64,000 nt of DNA, from NCBI RefSeq assembly GCF_024704725.1, contig NZ_JALIQS010000002.1, forward strand, positions 930,001-994,000, given 5' to 3'. The stretch comes from Shinella sp. CPCC 101442 (lineage in GTDB: Bacteria; Pseudomonadota; Alphaproteobacteria; Rhizobiales; Rhizobiaceae). Shown one piece after another: positions 47,051-57,002 of the stretch; positions within the stretch are counted from its first letter, which is position 1, and the number at the start of each line of letters is the position of its first letter. The notes below the pieces were generated by a model. It made no database searches, had not been told where the DNA came from, and worked only from the letters and a program-made list of their open reading frames with translations. Both the position numbers and the translations under genes were made by a program.

Positions 47051-47112
47051 GACAGCGGTTACCCTATATACCGGTTTCAGCTAGGTATTTCGCAAAGCTG
47101 AAGGACGCTTTT

Positions 47113-47637
47113 ATGCCAGTGACGATCAACAGGCCCGAACTGCTTCAGGACGGCGATGACGCGCCGTTCCGCCAGATGATCCACGATGCGCTGGGCTTCG
47201 GCACCCGGCTGCTTGAGATCCGCAACCGGCTCGGCGAGGTGATCGGTCTTTCGGGACCGGCCTTCTCCATCCTCATCGCCATCGAGCACCTGTCCAAGGA
47301 TGCCGATGTCGGCATCAGCCAGGTGAGCGATCACCTGCACCAGTCCGGCGCCTTCGTGACACTGGAGGTGGCCAAGCTCGTGAAAGCCGGGCTCGTCGAC
47401 AAGTTCGCCAATCCGGAAGACGGTCGCCGTGTCATCGTCGAAGTGACGGGCAAGGCCCGCGCCCTGCTTGCCGAGCTTGCCGAAACCCAGCGCCCCGTCA
47501 ACGACGCGATCTTCGCCGGGCTCGACCCCGATGAATTCCGCGCCTTCGCGAAGATCGCCGCGAAACTCGTCTCCGGCACGGAGGAAAGCCTGGCGCTGCT
47601 GCGCTATCTGGCCGAGCAACGCCGCAGCCGCGCCTGA
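47113..47637 (+). CDS. MarR-family regulator
   Basis: 174 residues with a MarR winged helix at about 45-125 (FSILIAIEHLSKDADVGISQ, VSDHLHQSGAFVTLEVAKLV then KAGLVDKFANPEDGRRV). MarR proteins usually respond to phenolic or aromatic ligands. Its promoter region holds ATACC-N11-GGTAT (about 47067-47087), a candidate autoregulatory dyad. It follows the transporter terminator and may be a second regulator of the aromatic-type catabolic cluster. GAAGGACG precedes the ATG by seven bases. Confidence 0.87.
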   Translation: MPVTINRPELLQDGDDAPFRQMIHDALGFGTRLLEIRNRLGEVIGLSGPAFSILIAIEHLSKDADVGISQVSDHLHQSGAFVTLEVAKLVKAGLVDKFANPEDGRRVIVEVTGKARALLAELAETQRPVNDAIFAGLDPDEFRAFAKIAAKLVSGTEESLALLRYLAEQRRSRA

Positions 47638-47666
47638 CAGCCCCGAATGGAGCCACGGACGTCTGA

Positions 47667-47696
47667 GGCCGGCGTCACCGCCGGCCTTTCCGTTTT
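47667..47696. terminator. Bidirectional terminator between marR-like gene and cysA
   Basis: GGCCGGCG-TCAC-CGCCGGCC, 8-bp stem with TTTCCGTTTT on the plus strand, in the 57 bases between the two converging stops. Confidence 0.85.
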
Positions 47697-48747
47697 ATGC
47701 CGCGAACGTCTTCCAGCGGGTCGGCCGGAAGCGGAGCACCGTGCCGGTCGAGGCCTGCGCGTCGAGCGGCACCTCGATCTCCACATGATGCGGTTCACCG
47801 GGCTTTCCGACGTCGATATCCGCTATGCGGGTCCCGGCAAGGCGGCGGGAGGTGGAGACACGGCCTTCCAGCGCCGGCGTCGCCGGATCGGAGACAAGCA
47901 CGACATCCTGCGGACGGAAGAACAGCGTGCCGTCGCCGGAGGCGATATCGCCGCCGCGCGGGGCGATGCCGATCGTCTCGTTCTGGAAGCGCACGGCACC
48001 ATCCTCGATGCTGACCGGCAGGCTGGCGCTGTCACCGATGAAGGAAAAGACGAAAGGCGAGTTCGGCCGGTCGTAGACGTCGTCGGAAGAACCGACCTGC
48101 TCGATCTTGCCCTGGCTCATGACGACCACGCGGTCGGCGAGTTCCAGCGCCTCTTCCTGGTCGTGGGTGACGAAGACCGTCGTGTGACCAGTGCGGTCGT
48201 GGAACTCGCGCAGCCAGCGGCGCAGTTCCTTGCGCACCTTCGCGTCGAGTGCGCCAAAGGGTTCGTCGAGCAGCAGCACCTTCGGCTCGATCGCCATGGC
48301 GCGAGCGAGCGCCACGCGCTGGCGCTGGCCGCCCGAAAGCTGGTTCGGGTAGCGCTTTTCGAGGCCGGAGAGCTGGACCATCTCCAGAAGCTCACCGACG
48401 CGGCGCTGGATTTCGGCCTTTGGCGGTCGCTCGCCGCGCGGGCGCACCGTCAGGCCGAAGGCGATGTTGTCGGCAACGGTCATATGGCGGAAAAGCGCAT
48501 AGTGCTGGAAGACAAAACCGACATGGCGCTCCTGCACCGTGCGGTGCGAGGCGTCCTCGGTGCCGAAATAGATCTTGCCGAGCGTGGGCGTCTCCAAGCC
48601 GGCGATGAGGCGCAGCAGCGTCGTCTTGCCGGAGCCCGAGGGCCCCAGAAGCGCGATCAGCTCGCCCGAGCGGATATCGAGCGACACGTCGTTCAGCGCC
48701 GGGTATCGATCGAATTCCTTGCGGATGTTTTTTACACTGACGTCCAT
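47695..48747 (-). CDS. cysA: Sulfate/thiosulfate ABC transporter ATP-binding protein
   Basis: 350 residues. Walker A GPSGSGKT (about 36-43), [20 protein letters not shown] (CysA-typical Q-loop region), signature [15 protein letters not shown], Walker [21 protein letters not shown] and [14 protein letters not shown]-terminal about 240-350 regulatory TOBE-like domain. It powers uptake of sulfate and thiosulfate for cysteine synthesis. Last gene of sbp-cysT-cysW-cysA; 14 bases separate it from cysW. Confidence 0.94.
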   Translation of the reverse strand: MDVSVKNIRKEFDRYPALNDVSLDIRSGELIALLGPSGSGKTTLLRLIAGLETPTLGKIYFGTEDASHRTVQERHVGFVFQHYALFRHMTVADNIAFGLTVRPRGERPPKAEIQRRVGELLEMVQLSGLEKRYPNQLSGGQRQRVALARAMAIEPKVLLLDEPFGALDAKVRKELRRWLREFHDRTGHTTVFVTHDQEEALELADRVVVMSQGKIEQVGSSDDVYDRPNSPFVFSFIGDSASLPVSIEDGAVRFQNETIGIAPRGGDIASGDGTLFFRPQDVVLVSDPATPALEGRVSTSRRLAGTRIADIDVGKPGEPHHVEIEVPLDAQASTGTVLRFRPTRWKTFAA

Positions 48748-48761
48748 AGAGGGCGTGCCTT

Positions 48762-49616
48762 TCAATGCTTGCGGCCGGCCGCGATTTCCGCGCCGTAGTG
48801 AAGTTCGAGGGCCGTCTTGACGACGAGCGTGACGAGCGCCAGCGCAGCGAGCAGCGACGCCACCGCGAAGGCGGCGACGAAATTGTACTCGTTGTACAGG
48901 ATCTCCACATGCAGCGGCATCGTGTTGGTGAGGCCGCGGATATGACCCGAGACCACCGAGACTGCGCCGAACTCGCCCATGGCGCGGGCGTTGCAGAGCA
49001 GCACGCCGTAGAGCAGGCCCCATTTGATGTTGGGCAGCGTCACATACCAGAAGGTTTGCCAACCGCTCGCGCCGAGCGACAGCGCCGCCTCCTCGTCGCC
49101 CGTACCCTGCTCCTGCATCAGCGGGATCAGTTCGCGCGCGACGAAGGGGAAGGTCACGAAGACGGTGGCCAGCACGATGCCCGGCACGGCAAACAGGATC
49201 TCGATGCCGTGGCTCTTCAGCCAGGGGCCGAGCACGCTGCCGGCGCCGAAGAGCAGCACGTAGACGAGGCCTGAAATGACCGGCGAGACCGAGAACGGCA
49301 AATCGATCAGCGTCGTCAGGAAAGCCTTGCCCTTGAACTCGAACTTGGCGATGGCCCAGGCCGCCGCCACGCCGAAGACGAGGTTGAGCGGCACGGCGAT
49401 GACGGCGACGAGCAATGTCAGCCGGATGGCGGCCAGCGTATCGGGATCGCCGAGCGAGGAGAAGAACTCGCCGGGCCCCTTGCGAAAGGCCTCGATGAAG
49501 ACGGCCGCAAGCGGCAGGATGAGGAAGAGCGCCAGGAACAGGAAGGCGGCCGCCATCAGCGCATAACGCGCCAGCGGGACTTCCGTCGTCGGCGAATGCA
49601 GGGTTTTACGCCCCAT
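48762..49616 (-). CDS. cysW: Sulfate ABC transporter permease CysW
   Basis: 284 residues, six helices, with the docking loop [20 protein letters not shown] and the CysW-typical segments [20 protein letters not shown] and [33 protein letters not shown] is a strong ribosome site. It overlaps the end of cysT by 11 bases, so the two permeases are made in equal amounts. Confidence 0.94.
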   Translation of the reverse strand: MGRKTLHSPTTEVPLARYALMAAAFLFLALFLILPLAAVFIEAFRKGPGEFFSSLGDPDTLAAIRLTLLVAVIAVPLNLVFGVAAAWAIAKFEFKGKAFLTTLIDLPFSVSPVISGLVYVLLFGAGSVLGPWLKSHGIEILFAVPGIVLATVFVTFPFVARELIPLMQEQGTGDEEAALSLGASGWQTFWYVTLPNIKWGLLYGVLLCNARAMGEFGAVSVVSGHIRGLTNTMPLHVEILYNEYNFVAAFAVASLLAALALVTLVVKTALELHYGAEIAAGRKH

Positions 49617-50469
49617 GTCCGTACCTCCTGCGGTTCCACGTCTGGATGAGGTTGATCACCAGCAGCATGGCGAAGGAAAGACACAGCATGATCGTGGCAA
49701 TCGCCGTCGCCGCGCCGTAGTTGAACTCTTCGAGCCGGATAACGATGAGCAGCGGCGCGATTTCCGAGACGTAGGGAATATTGCCGGCAATGAAGATGAC
49801 CGAGCCGTATTCGCCGACACCGCGGGCGAAGGCCAGCGCGAAGCCCGTGAGGATTGCCGGAGCGAGACCGGGCAGCAGTACGCGGCGGATGGTCTGGAAA
49901 CGGTTGGCGCCGAGCGTTGCTGCCGCCTCCTCCACCTCGCGGTCGATCTCCTCCATGATCGGCTGCACCGTGCGCACCACGAAAGGCAGGCCGATGAAGA
50001 CGAGTGCGATGACGATGCCGGTCGGGTTGAAGGCGGCCTTGATGCCGAAGATGTTCAGCACCTGGCCGACCCAGCCATTGGGCGCATAGAGCGCGGCAAG
50101 CGCGATGCCGGCGACGGCCGTCGGAAGCGCGAAAGGCAGGTCGACGATCGCGTCGACGATGCGCCGGCCGGGAAACTCGTAGCGCACGATGACCCAGGCG
50201 ACGAGCACGCCGAAGACGACATTGATCAACGCGGCGACGAAGGCCGTGCCGAAGGACACTTCGAGCGCCTTGATGGTGCGCTCATCGGAAAGGATTGCCA
50301 GGAACTCCGCACCCGTCAGCGAGGCGGAACGCCAGACGAGGCCGGCGAGCGGGATGAGGATGATGAGGGTCAGGTAAGCGAGCGAAAAGCCGAGCGTCAG
50401 TCCGAAACCCGGAATGACACTCGGCTGTCTCAGTCGCCACCGCCCGGAGGCAGCAGCAGATGTCGTCAA
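49606..50469 (-). CDS. cysT: Sulfate ABC transporter permease CysT
   Basis: 287 residues, six helices; [20 protein letters not shown] (docking loop), [20 protein letters not shown] and the N-terminal [20 protein letters not shown] are typical of CysT/CysU. The frame has no ATG near the N-terminus; the TTG at 50467-50469 gives [20 protein letters not shown], which agrees with the N-terminus expected for rhizobial homologs. It begins only five bases after the sbp stop. Confidence 0.92.
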   Translation of the reverse strand: MTTSAAASGRWRLRQPSVIPGFGLTLGFSLAYLTLIILIPLAGLVWRSASLTGAEFLAILSDERTIKALEVSFGTAFVAALINVVFGVLVAWVIVRYEFPGRRIVDAIVDLPFALPTAVAGIALAALYAPNGWVGQVLNIFGIKAAFNPTGIVIALVFIGLPFVVRTVQPIMEEIDREVEEAAATLGANRFQTIRRVLLPGLAPAILTGFALAFARGVGEYGSVIFIAGNIPYVSEIAPLLIVIRLEEFNYGAATAIATIMLCLSFAMLLVINLIQTWNRRRYGHGA

Positions 50470-50474
50470 AGGAC

Positions 50475-51500
50475 TTAGTTCCCCGGCTTGTAGATCTGGT
50501 CGAAGACGCCGCCGTCACCGAAATGCTCGGGCTGTGCCTTGGCCCAGCCGCCGAAGATCGGGTCGTCGATCGTCACCAGCTTAATGTCGGGAAGCTGTTG
50601 CAGCAACTCGGGCTTTACCACTTCCCGTTTCGAAGGACGGTAGAAATGCTTGGCCGCGATGTTCTGGCCTTCCTCGGAATAGAGGTAGGTCAGGTAGGCT
50701 TCCGCCTGCTTGCGGGTGCCCTTGGCGTCGACATTGCCGTCGACGACAGCGACCGGGGGTTCCGCCAGGATCGAGATCGGCGGGGCGACGATGTCGAAGG
50801 AGTCCGCACCGAATTCGGCACCGGCGAGATAGGCTTCGTTTTCCCAGGCCAGCAATACGTCGCCGATCTGGCGCTGGGCGAAGGTGGTCAGCGAACCGCG
50901 GGCACCCGTGTCGAGAACCGGCGCGCGCTTGTAGAGTTCGGCGATATACGCCTTGATCTTGTCCTGATCGCCGCCGAATTCCTGGTTCGCCCAGGCCCAG
51001 GCCGCGAGGTAATTCCAGCGCGCACCGCCCGAGGTCTTCGGGTTCGGGGTGACGATCTGCACGTCGCCCTTCACGAGGTCGCCCCAGTTATGGATGCCCT
51101 TCGGGTTGCCCTTACGCACCAGGAACACGATGGTGGACGTGTAGGGCGAAGAATTGTTGGGAAGGCGCGTGCGCCAGTCCTTGGCGATCTTGCCGCTCTT
51201 TTCGACGATGGCGTTGATGTCGCTTTCGAGAGCGAGCGTCACGACGTCGGCCTCGAGCCCGTCGATCACGGCGCGGGCCTGCTTGCCCGAACCGCCATGC
51301 GACTGCTGGACGGTGACGTCCTCGCCTGTCTCGGCCTTCCAATGTTTGGCAAAGGCCTCGTTGTAATCCTTGTACAGCTCACGCGTCGGGTCATAGGAGA
51401 CGTTGAGCAGCGTCGTCTCCGCCAGCGTTGCCGTTGCACTGCCGAACGCAAGTCCGACACTCAGGAGCAATGCCCCCACCCGTTTTACCAAAATCGACAT
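50475..51500 (-). CDS. sbp: Sulfate-binding periplasmic protein
   Basis: 341 residues: Sec signal ([20 protein letters not shown]) and the sulfate-binding fold. [60 protein letters not shown] and [12 protein letters not shown] include the residues that hold the sulfate without water. Start 51500 follows AGGAGGTTGAG. It is the first gene of the sulfate operon; upstream (51501-51560) a minus-strand TTGACT and direct repeats TTAGT-N4-TTAGT mark the promoter region. Confidence 0.95.
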   Translation of the reverse strand: MSILVKRVGALLLSVGLAFGSATATLAETTLLNVSYDPTRELYKDYNEAFAKHWKAETGEDVTVQQSHGGSGKQARAVIDGLEADVVTLALESDINAIVEKSGKIAKDWRTRLPNNSSPYTSTIVFLVRKGNPKGIHNWGDLVKGDVQIVTPNPKTSGGARWNYLAAWAWANQEFGGDQDKIKAYIAELYKRAPVLDTGARGSLTTFAQRQIGDVLLAWENEAYLAGAEFGADSFDIVAPPISILAEPPVAVVDGNVDAKGTRKQAEAYLTYLYSEEGQNIAAKHFYRPSKREVVKPELLQQLPDIKLVTIDDPIFGGWAKAQPEHFGDGGVFDQIYKPGN

Positions 51501-51724
51501 CTCAACCTCCTGGATGCTTGTCCCGACCAAAACCCTATTGAATTAGTAGAGTTAGTCAACAATGCCCGGAAAGTTCGCAAAACGGGTTCCAAACCAGCCG
51601 AAACCACGCAATGGAAGACCTGCCTCTACCCGCAGGTCGCGCATGGTTCATCTCGCAAACCGCCTGCCAAGCGCAAAATGCATCCGCCGAAAATGACCGT
51701 TTTTGCGCCTCGCGCCAAACTTTT

Positions 51725-53041
51725 TTAGGGCTGCGAGGTCCGGGCAAGCCCGTGCGGGGTCGCAGCGAGGACGGCGCGATAGGCTTGGCGCACGGTTTCC
51801 GCGAAGGTGAACGGCCCCGGCCGCAGGCTGGAGGCGATGGGTCCGATCACGGAAAGTGCCGGCACCGGCGCGCCATGGTTCGACAAACGGCCGCCGTCAT
51901 CGATGCTCAGCGCCGCCGCATCGCGCGACAAGAGGCCGGCAAGCGCCCGCGCGGATGGCACCTCACGGCAATCGACGGTGTTCTCGTCAGCGGATTTCAG
52001 GGAGCGCGGGGGAACGAAGCGCGTGCGACCGGTCTCGATTTCGGTGCCGAGGCGCCGATGGACGTCGGCGGCGAGGCGGATGGAGAAATGGCGATGCAGG
52101 CGCAGGAGATGGCGGCGGTAACGGTTGCGTTCGGCCTGGGGCAAGTTGCGCCAGACGACGGCAAGACGGGCGGAAGCGGCATCGACCACGGCCTGCCAGT
52201 GACCGCCCTCGCGCGCCTCCGCCGTTCGACATTCGCGCCGGACATAGCGAAAGGCCTCCTGGAGCGACCGGCCGGCCGGCGGCTCGCCGAAGGCGATGCC
52301 GCCATGCGACCGGACATGGGGTTGCGGCAGGCGGCCGCTTGCGGCGGCCACATGGATGTCGCCTGCATAGCCATTTGCCCGCAGGTGAAGAAGGATGGCG
52401 GCAAGGCGCGGGCCGTTGCCGACGAGTGTCAGCGGCGGCGGATTCTCGTGGCCGGAAAGCCGGTCGGCGGCGGCATGGGCCGCCTGCCAGGAAGCAGCCT
52501 CGCGCTGCGCCACGCCAAAACCGGTGGCGACGAAGACATGGTCGAAATCGGCGCATTCGCCATCGCGGAAAACGAGGCGCGGCATGGCAGCATCGATATC
52601 GACGTGCCGGACATGGCCGCGAAACGTGCGGATGCGCACGTCCTTGCGCAAACTGAGCGCCTCGCCGAAGCGCGCCATGACATAATCGCGGTAGAGCGCG
52701 CGCGGCACATGCAGGTCCTGGGGACGACGCAACGTCGCGATCGTGCCATCGGCAAGCCAGTTGCTCTTCAGCCAGTCGGCAAAATCATCGGGCCGTTCGG
52801 GCGCGACGGATAGATCGCGCGCGGGCTCAGTCGTCGGCGCCATGCCAGCCGCGCCATTGCCGAACGCGCCCGGCGCATCCTCGGCATCGATCAGCCAGGC
52901 CTCGAAGGGCCGGTGCAGGCGCTTCATCAGCGCGATCGCCGTGACGAGGCCGGACGGGCCAGCGCCGATGATGGCGATCTTCAGGATCGGCCCCCCTGTC
53001 GGCCAAGGCCCGTCTTCGCCTACGCCTCTTTCAAAGAACAT
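51725..53041 (-). CDS. FAD/NAD(P)-binding flavoprotein (PF13454-type), first of two
   Basis: 438 residues. N-terminal Rossmann motif KIAIIGAGPSGLVTAIALMK, second dinucleotide site PPLTLVGNGPRLAAILLHLR near residue 215, and the FVATGFGV hinge. This family (NAD_binding_9) contains uncharacterised oxidoreductases; no substrate is known. ATG 53041 follows AAAGGACAGGGC. It is the third gene of an operon with a related flavoprotein and an Rrf2 regulator, sandwiched between sulfate and taurine transport, so I infer a role in oxidising an organosulfur compound. Confidence 0.78.
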   Translation of the reverse strand: MFFERGVGEDGPWPTGGPILKIAIIGAGPSGLVTAIALMKRLHRPFEAWLIDAEDAPGAFGNGAAGMAPTTEPARDLSVAPERPDDFADWLKSNWLADGTIATLRRPQDLHVPRALYRDYVMARFGEALSLRKDVRIRTFRGHVRHVDIDAAMPRLVFRDGECADFDHVFVATGFGVAQREAASWQAAHAAADRLSGHENPPPLTLVGNGPRLAAILLHLRANGYAGDIHVAAASGRLPQPHVRSHGGIAFGEPPAGRSLQEAFRYVRRECRTAEAREGGHWQAVVDAASARLAVVWRNLPQAERNRYRRHLLRLHRHFSIRLAADVHRRLGTEIETGRTRFVPPRSLKSADENTVDCREVPSARALAGLLSRDAAALSIDDGGRLSNHGAPVPALSVIGPIASSLRPGPFTFAETVRQAYRAVLAATPHGLARTSQP

Positions 53042-53103
53042 GCCCTGTCCTTTCCTTTCGCGATGGAAGCCGAACGGTATGATAGCGCAGTTTCAAACAT
53101 TTT

Positions 53104-53589
53104 CTACATTTTTACTAGACTAATAGGGCGCATTGCCCCCGACCATTCTTCCGGCTCGCCGGCGAGCCCTCCCATGGGATCGGAAAGCAGGTCGGAAAGC
53201 GTCGTGCCATCAAGGATTTCGTCCGACGCGGCGACGACCCTTGCAAAGACGCGGCGGACTGCGCAGAGCCTGCGGTCGCGGCAATCCGTGCAGGGGCGAT
53301 GCCCGCCGCGCGACAGGCAGCCGAGCGGCACGAATGGCCCCTCCATCAACCGCAGCACATCACCGAAGACGATCTCTTCCGGGCTGCGCAGCAGGAGATA
53401 GCCACCGTGTTTGCCCCGGCGGCTGGCGACGAAACCCGCCCGTTTCAGTTCGAGCAGGATTTGTTCCAGAAACTTCTTCGGGATCGTCTCCCGCGCCGCG
53501 ATGGCAGCGATGCGCATCGTCTCGCCCGGTGCGATCCGCGCCAACGCAAGCAGCGCGCGCAGGGCATATTTGGATTTTTGCGAGATCAT
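53104..53589 (-). CDS. Rrf2-family regulator with Cys cluster (sulfur-linked), first of two
   Basis: 161 residues: MISQKSKYALRALLALARIA winged helix, recognition helix region KKFLEQILLELKRAGFVASR then RGKHGGYLL, and a Cys-rich loop GCLSRGGHRPCTDCRDRRLC with four Cys, like the Fe-S binding loop of IscR/RirA/NsrR. Such loops sense Fe-S status, iron, NO or cysteine. It lies between two flavoprotein genes of one operon and may report sulfur or Fe-S supply. No clear ribosome site: translation may be coupled to the upstream gene, which ends 34 bases before. Confidence 0.87.
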   Translation of the reverse strand: MISQKSKYALRALLALARIAPGETMRIAAIAARETIPKKFLEQILLELKRAGFVASRRGKHGGYLLLRSPEEIVFGDVLRLMEGPFVPLGCLSRGGHRPCTDCRDRRLCAVRRVFARVVAASDEILDGTTLSDLLSDPMGGLAGEPEEWSGAMRPISLVKM

Positions 53590-53623
53590 GGCCGAAGACG
53601 ATCCCTGCAGCGGCGCGGCCCTC

Positions 53624-54961
53624 TCATGCGGCGACCCCGGCGGCGATGCGGCCCGCGACGGCACGGGCCTGAACACGGATATCGGGCACGGCGGTGATCT
53701 CGAAGTGCCGGCCGGCGGTGAGCGGGCCGAGCGCGTAGAGGCGGCCTTCGGAGACTGGAACGGCGGAATTGTCGTCCACCGCGATACCGAGACCGATCGG
53801 ATCGGGTTCGACAATCCCTTGGGCGGCAAGGCTTGAAAGCAACGGCGATGCCGTCACCGTACATCGCTCGAAACCGGTGCAATTGACCACCATAGCGGCC
53901 GACAGGACCTTGCCCTGCACCGTCGCGGCGATGCCCTTCTCTTCCGACTTCAAGGCCTGCAGCCCTCCGCGATGCACGACAAGCCGGCCCGTCTCGCGAA
54001 GTGTCGCGATTTCCGCCGCGACCGCTGGCGCCATGCGGTGGCGGTGAACATTCCAGAAGGGCGCGGCATGCCGGAGGAACCGGCGCTGCTGTCCCGGCGT
54101 CCAGCTCTTCCAAAGTTGCTGTGTGATGGGGCGGAGGCCATCCATCGCAGCGCGCCAGTCCGGCGTCGCCGTCGCTGCTGCGCGCAGGGTCGCCAGCATG
54201 TCGCTGACCTCGCCGCGCCCCGGCTCTAGCACGGGCGGCAGCGGATCGGCACGATGGCCGAGATGGGCTTCCGGCAGGAGACCGTTGCGGGAGACGGCAT
54301 GGAACCTACCGCGAAAACCGTTGCGCACCAGCAGCAGGCACTGATCGACCATGGTCAGACCGGTGCCGACGAAAAGCACGTCGCCATCCTCGGGCATGCG
54401 GTCCCACCACGGTTCCATCCAGGGATTCTGCACGATGAACGGACGAACCTCCTCGGCAATGGCCTCGTCCGGCAACGGCAGCCGGCCCGTGCCGGCCCCG
54501 GTGCAGAGCGCGGAGATGCCCGCGGCAAGTTCGGATCCGTCAGAGAGTTGGAAGAGCAGTCCGCCGTCCGCGAGCGCCTGCGCATGCAGCGCTTCGGCAT
54601 CGACGAGCGTGAGCACAGCGCGGTTGGCCGTGCGCTTCAACGCGGCATCGAGGCAATCGCCGACATAGTCGCCATAGAGGCCGCGCGGCACGAAATCGTC
54701 CGCCGTCGCGGCGTGACCGTTTTCCACCAGCCAATGTGTAAAATGCGCGGGCCGGTCGGCAAACAGGCTCATTCGCCCGGCCGGCACATTGAGACGATGG
54801 CAATCCGCCGTTGTTACATAGGCAATGCCCCTGCCCTGCCGTTCCCTTGCGCCGACGAGGCTTACTCGCGCCGTCGGCGGTGCCAGCTCAATGAGATTGA
54901 GCGCGAGCGCCACGGCCGAAAAACCGGAACCGATGATCGCCACATCCGTGTCTTTCCGCAT
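53624..54961 (-). CDS. FAD/NAD(P)-binding flavoprotein (PF13454-type), second of two
   Basis: 445 residues, distant paralog of the flavoprotein at 51725-53041: DVAIIGSGFSAVALALNLIE at the N-terminus, GRMSLFADRPAHFTHWLVEN, DVLFVGTGLTMVDQCLLLVR as the second Rossmann site near residue 195 and MVVNCTGFERCTV. Ribosome site GGAGG. It heads the flavoprotein-Rrf2-flavoprotein operon and is divergent from the SfnB-like gene. Presence of two paralogs around a Cys-type Rrf2 inside a sulfur cluster suggests a two-component or two-step oxidation system for sulfur acquisition; not described to my knowledge. Confidence 0.8.
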   Translation of the reverse strand: MRKDTDVAIIGSGFSAVALALNLIELAPPTARVSLVGARERQGRGIAYVTTADCHRLNVPAGRMSLFADRPAHFTHWLVENGHAATADDFVPRGLYGDYVGDCLDAALKRTANRAVLTLVDAEALHAQALADGGLLFQLSDGSELAAGISALCTGAGTGRLPLPDEAIAEEVRPFIVQNPWMEPWWDRMPEDGDVLFVGTGLTMVDQCLLLVRNGFRGRFHAVSRNGLLPEAHLGHRADPLPPVLEPGRGEVSDMLATLRAAATATPDWRAAMDGLRPITQQLWKSWTPGQQRRFLRHAAPFWNVHRHRMAPAVAAEIATLRETGRLVVHRGGLQALKSEEKGIAATVQGKVLSAAMVVNCTGFERCTVTASPLLSSLAAQGIVEPDPIGLGIAVDDNSAVPVSEGRLYALGPLTAGRHFEITAVPDIRVQARAVAGRIAAGVAA

Positions 54962-55376
54962 ACCATTTCCTCCCCGGAGGATGACGTCATCAATCTAGCG
55001 ACTAATATCTATAAAATCTATAGACTATTGCCATGGCGATTTTCGACTGAGGAATGGCAAGATGGCCGACTTGGTTCCGGGGCGGGTCAGGCCCGATCGA
55101 TCGGGTGGCTTGAACCGGTCGGGACGGATGCTATTGTGTGTGCGCTTTCACCTGCGCGAAGCGGAAGCCGGAACAAGGCGGCGGGTTACCGGTTTTCTCT
55201 TCCGGCATGGGATGCGGCCGCATTTGCCCGGCGAAAAGTGCGAGCGCCGCACGCTGTCAAGCGGCCCAGGCTTTGCGCCTGACGCCAAAGTGATCTATAC
55301 AATGTCTATAGAATATGATCTTTTGCCCGACCTAGCCTGCGCACCCTGAAACCACCTTCCGCAAGGAGCTGACGCC
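54962..55376. other. Divergent control region between flavoprotein operon and sfnB-like gene
   Basis: 415 bases without a supported gene. Two AT-rich islands stand out from the GC-rich background: 54995-55032 (contains TATAGACTAT at 55019-55028) and 55290-55320 (TATAGAATAT at 55307-55316). Both lie where promoters of the flanking genes are expected. The 230 bases between them are GC-rich with no recognisable coding signal. Confidence 0.55.
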
Positions 55377-56476
55377 ATGGGTACGATTTCACCAGCGCTC
55401 GACCGGCCGGTCCGCACCGCCGCCGTTATCGGCACCGAAGACGAAGCGATGACCGTGGCCCGCACGGTCGCCGGCATCTTCGACCTTTCAGGCCCGGCCG
55501 CCAACAGCACCGCCGAGGCCCGCCTCGATCTCCTGTCCCGCTCCGGTCTGTTCGGCATTTCCGTTCCGACCGAACATGGCGGCATCGATGTTTCCAACAC
55601 GGTGCTCGTCGGCGTCTGCGCCGAGGCGGCGGCGCATTCGGCCGCGCTTGGCGAGATTCTCGCCGCGCATTTCACCGCGCTCGAACATATCCGCAGTTTT
55701 GGCATGGAGGGACAGCGCAACACGCTTTTTGCGGCCGCTCTCTCCGGCGCACGGCTGGCGAGAGCCGCCGGCCGGCGCAATGGCGTGGAACTGGACGCCC
55801 TGCCGCTCTCCATCATTGGCCTCACGCACCGGCTGAGCGGCGAGGCGCTCTCGACACCCTGCACGCGCCACGCCGACTGGATGCTGATCCCCGTGCGCGC
55901 CGATACCGGCAAGACGGTGGGGCTTCTGCTTGCGACGCGCATCGAGGGTCTGCGCTACGCTGCCAATACCTGCGAGCCCGCACCGGGCGGCGCGCAACCC
56001 GCCGAGCCCGTGCTGTTCAAGGACGTGCTGATCGACGGCGACGTCTTTCTCCACGCGGCCGGCGATGCACCGCAGCCGCCCGTGCCGCAAGCGCTCGATC
56101 TCCTGTTGGATGCAAGCCGCCATCTCGGTGCCGGCCGCCGCGCGCTGCGAAAGGTTCTGGACGACACGCCGGAACCGCTGGCCGTCGGCCTCCTCTCCGC
56201 CCGCCTCGCCGCGGCGGAGGCCATGGCTGAAGAGGCCGGACGCGCCATCGACGCCGCCCAGATCGGCCTTGCCGGCCAGCACCGGACAAACGCCTTCGCG
56301 CCGCGACGGCCGCCCTGGCGGTGGCGCAGGAGGCGACGAACGGCATCAGGCAAGCGGGGTTATCTGAAAAGGCGGGAACGGAGCCAGCGCTCTCGGCCGC
56401 GTCGCTGGCCGCGCTGGAACAAAGCGGCCGCCTGCTGATCGAGATGCACCGGCACGCGCCGGAGGACGAAAGCTAA
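55377..56476 (+). pseudogene. sfnB: SfnB-like acyl-CoA-dehydrogenase-fold oxidoreductase, frameshifted near the C-terminus
   Basis: Residues 1-308 follow the SfnB family (flavin oxidoreductases of sulfone/sulfonate use): AAVIGTEDEAMTVARTVAGI, LLSRSGLFGISVPTEHGG, AALGEILAAHFTALEHIRSF. At about 56290-56305 the frame turns into Arg/Trp-rich nonsense, while the -1 frame reads ATAALAVAQEATNGIRQAGL then SEKAGTEPALSAASLAALEQ and ends at a TAA at 56474-56476. This is the expected helical C-terminus, so one base is missing. It could be a true mutation or a sequencing error. AAGGAGCTGACGCC precedes the ATG. Confidence 0.7.
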
Positions 56477-56537
56477 AGCATTTCCAGACGGGCGGCAGCG
56501 CTTCGGCCCGTCTCGTCCGACGGGCCGTGAAAGCAAA

Positions 56538-57002
56538 TCAGCCGGCGCGCTTTTCCAGCTCGTCCTCGCCGATGATCGCGGCGGCGCCGGGAACGGCGAC
56601 GAACTGTTCAAGCGTCATCGTATCGAGAATGGAGGCAATGGCGTCGCGCACATCGGTCATGGCGCGGCGGACCTGACAGGTATCCGGATCGGCGCAATCC
56701 TCGCAGGCCTCGAACGCCGTGCGGCTGGCGCAGCGGATGGGGGCGAGCGGGCCGTCAAGCACGCGGATGGCGTGGCCGATGCGGATTTCGGACGCCGCGT
56801 GCGAGAGCGAATAGCCGCCGCCGGGCCCCTTCTTGGAACGCAGCATGCCGGCATTGCGCAGTTCGAGCAGGATCGTGTCGAGAAACTTCTTCGGAATATT
56901 GTTGCGCAGCGCGATCTCGCTGACGAAAGCGGTTTCACCGGGCGCAAGCCGCGCCAGGTCCACCAGGGCCTTCAGTCCGTATTTTCCCTTTTTCGTCAGC
57001 AT
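56538..57002 (-). CDS. Rrf2-family regulator with Cys cluster, second of two
   Basis: 154 residues: MLTKKGKYGLKALVDLARLA winged helix, KKFLDTILLELRNAGMLRSK, KKGPGGGYSLSHAA wing, and Cys loop IRCASRTAFEACEDCADPDT followed by CQVRRAM (four Cys). About 40 percent alike by eye to the Rrf2 at 53104-53589, so the two are paralogs. It is divergent from tauABC, which it probably controls together with the other sulfur genes. In several bacteria Rrf2 proteins (CymR-like) govern cysteine and sulfonate metabolism. Confidence 0.87.
   Translation of the reverse strand: MLTKKGKYGLKALVDLARLAPGETAFVSEIALRNNIPKKFLDTILLELRNAGMLRSKKGPGGGYSLSHAASEIRIGHAIRVLDGPLAPIRCASRTAFEACEDCADPDTCQVRRAMTDVRDAIASILDTMTLEQFVAVPGAAAIIGEDELEKRAG

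Noticed and set aside
53113-53125. ACTAGACTAATAG, resembling an Rrf2/IscR half-site, upstream of the flavoprotein at 53041
   Set aside because: It lies inside the last codons of the Rrf2 gene and is explained by its coding sequence; no second half-site is present.
55062-55349. A 95-codon frame in the divergent control region before the sfnB-like gene
   Set aside because: Runs through the AT-rich promoter island, has no ribosome site and no recognisable domain.
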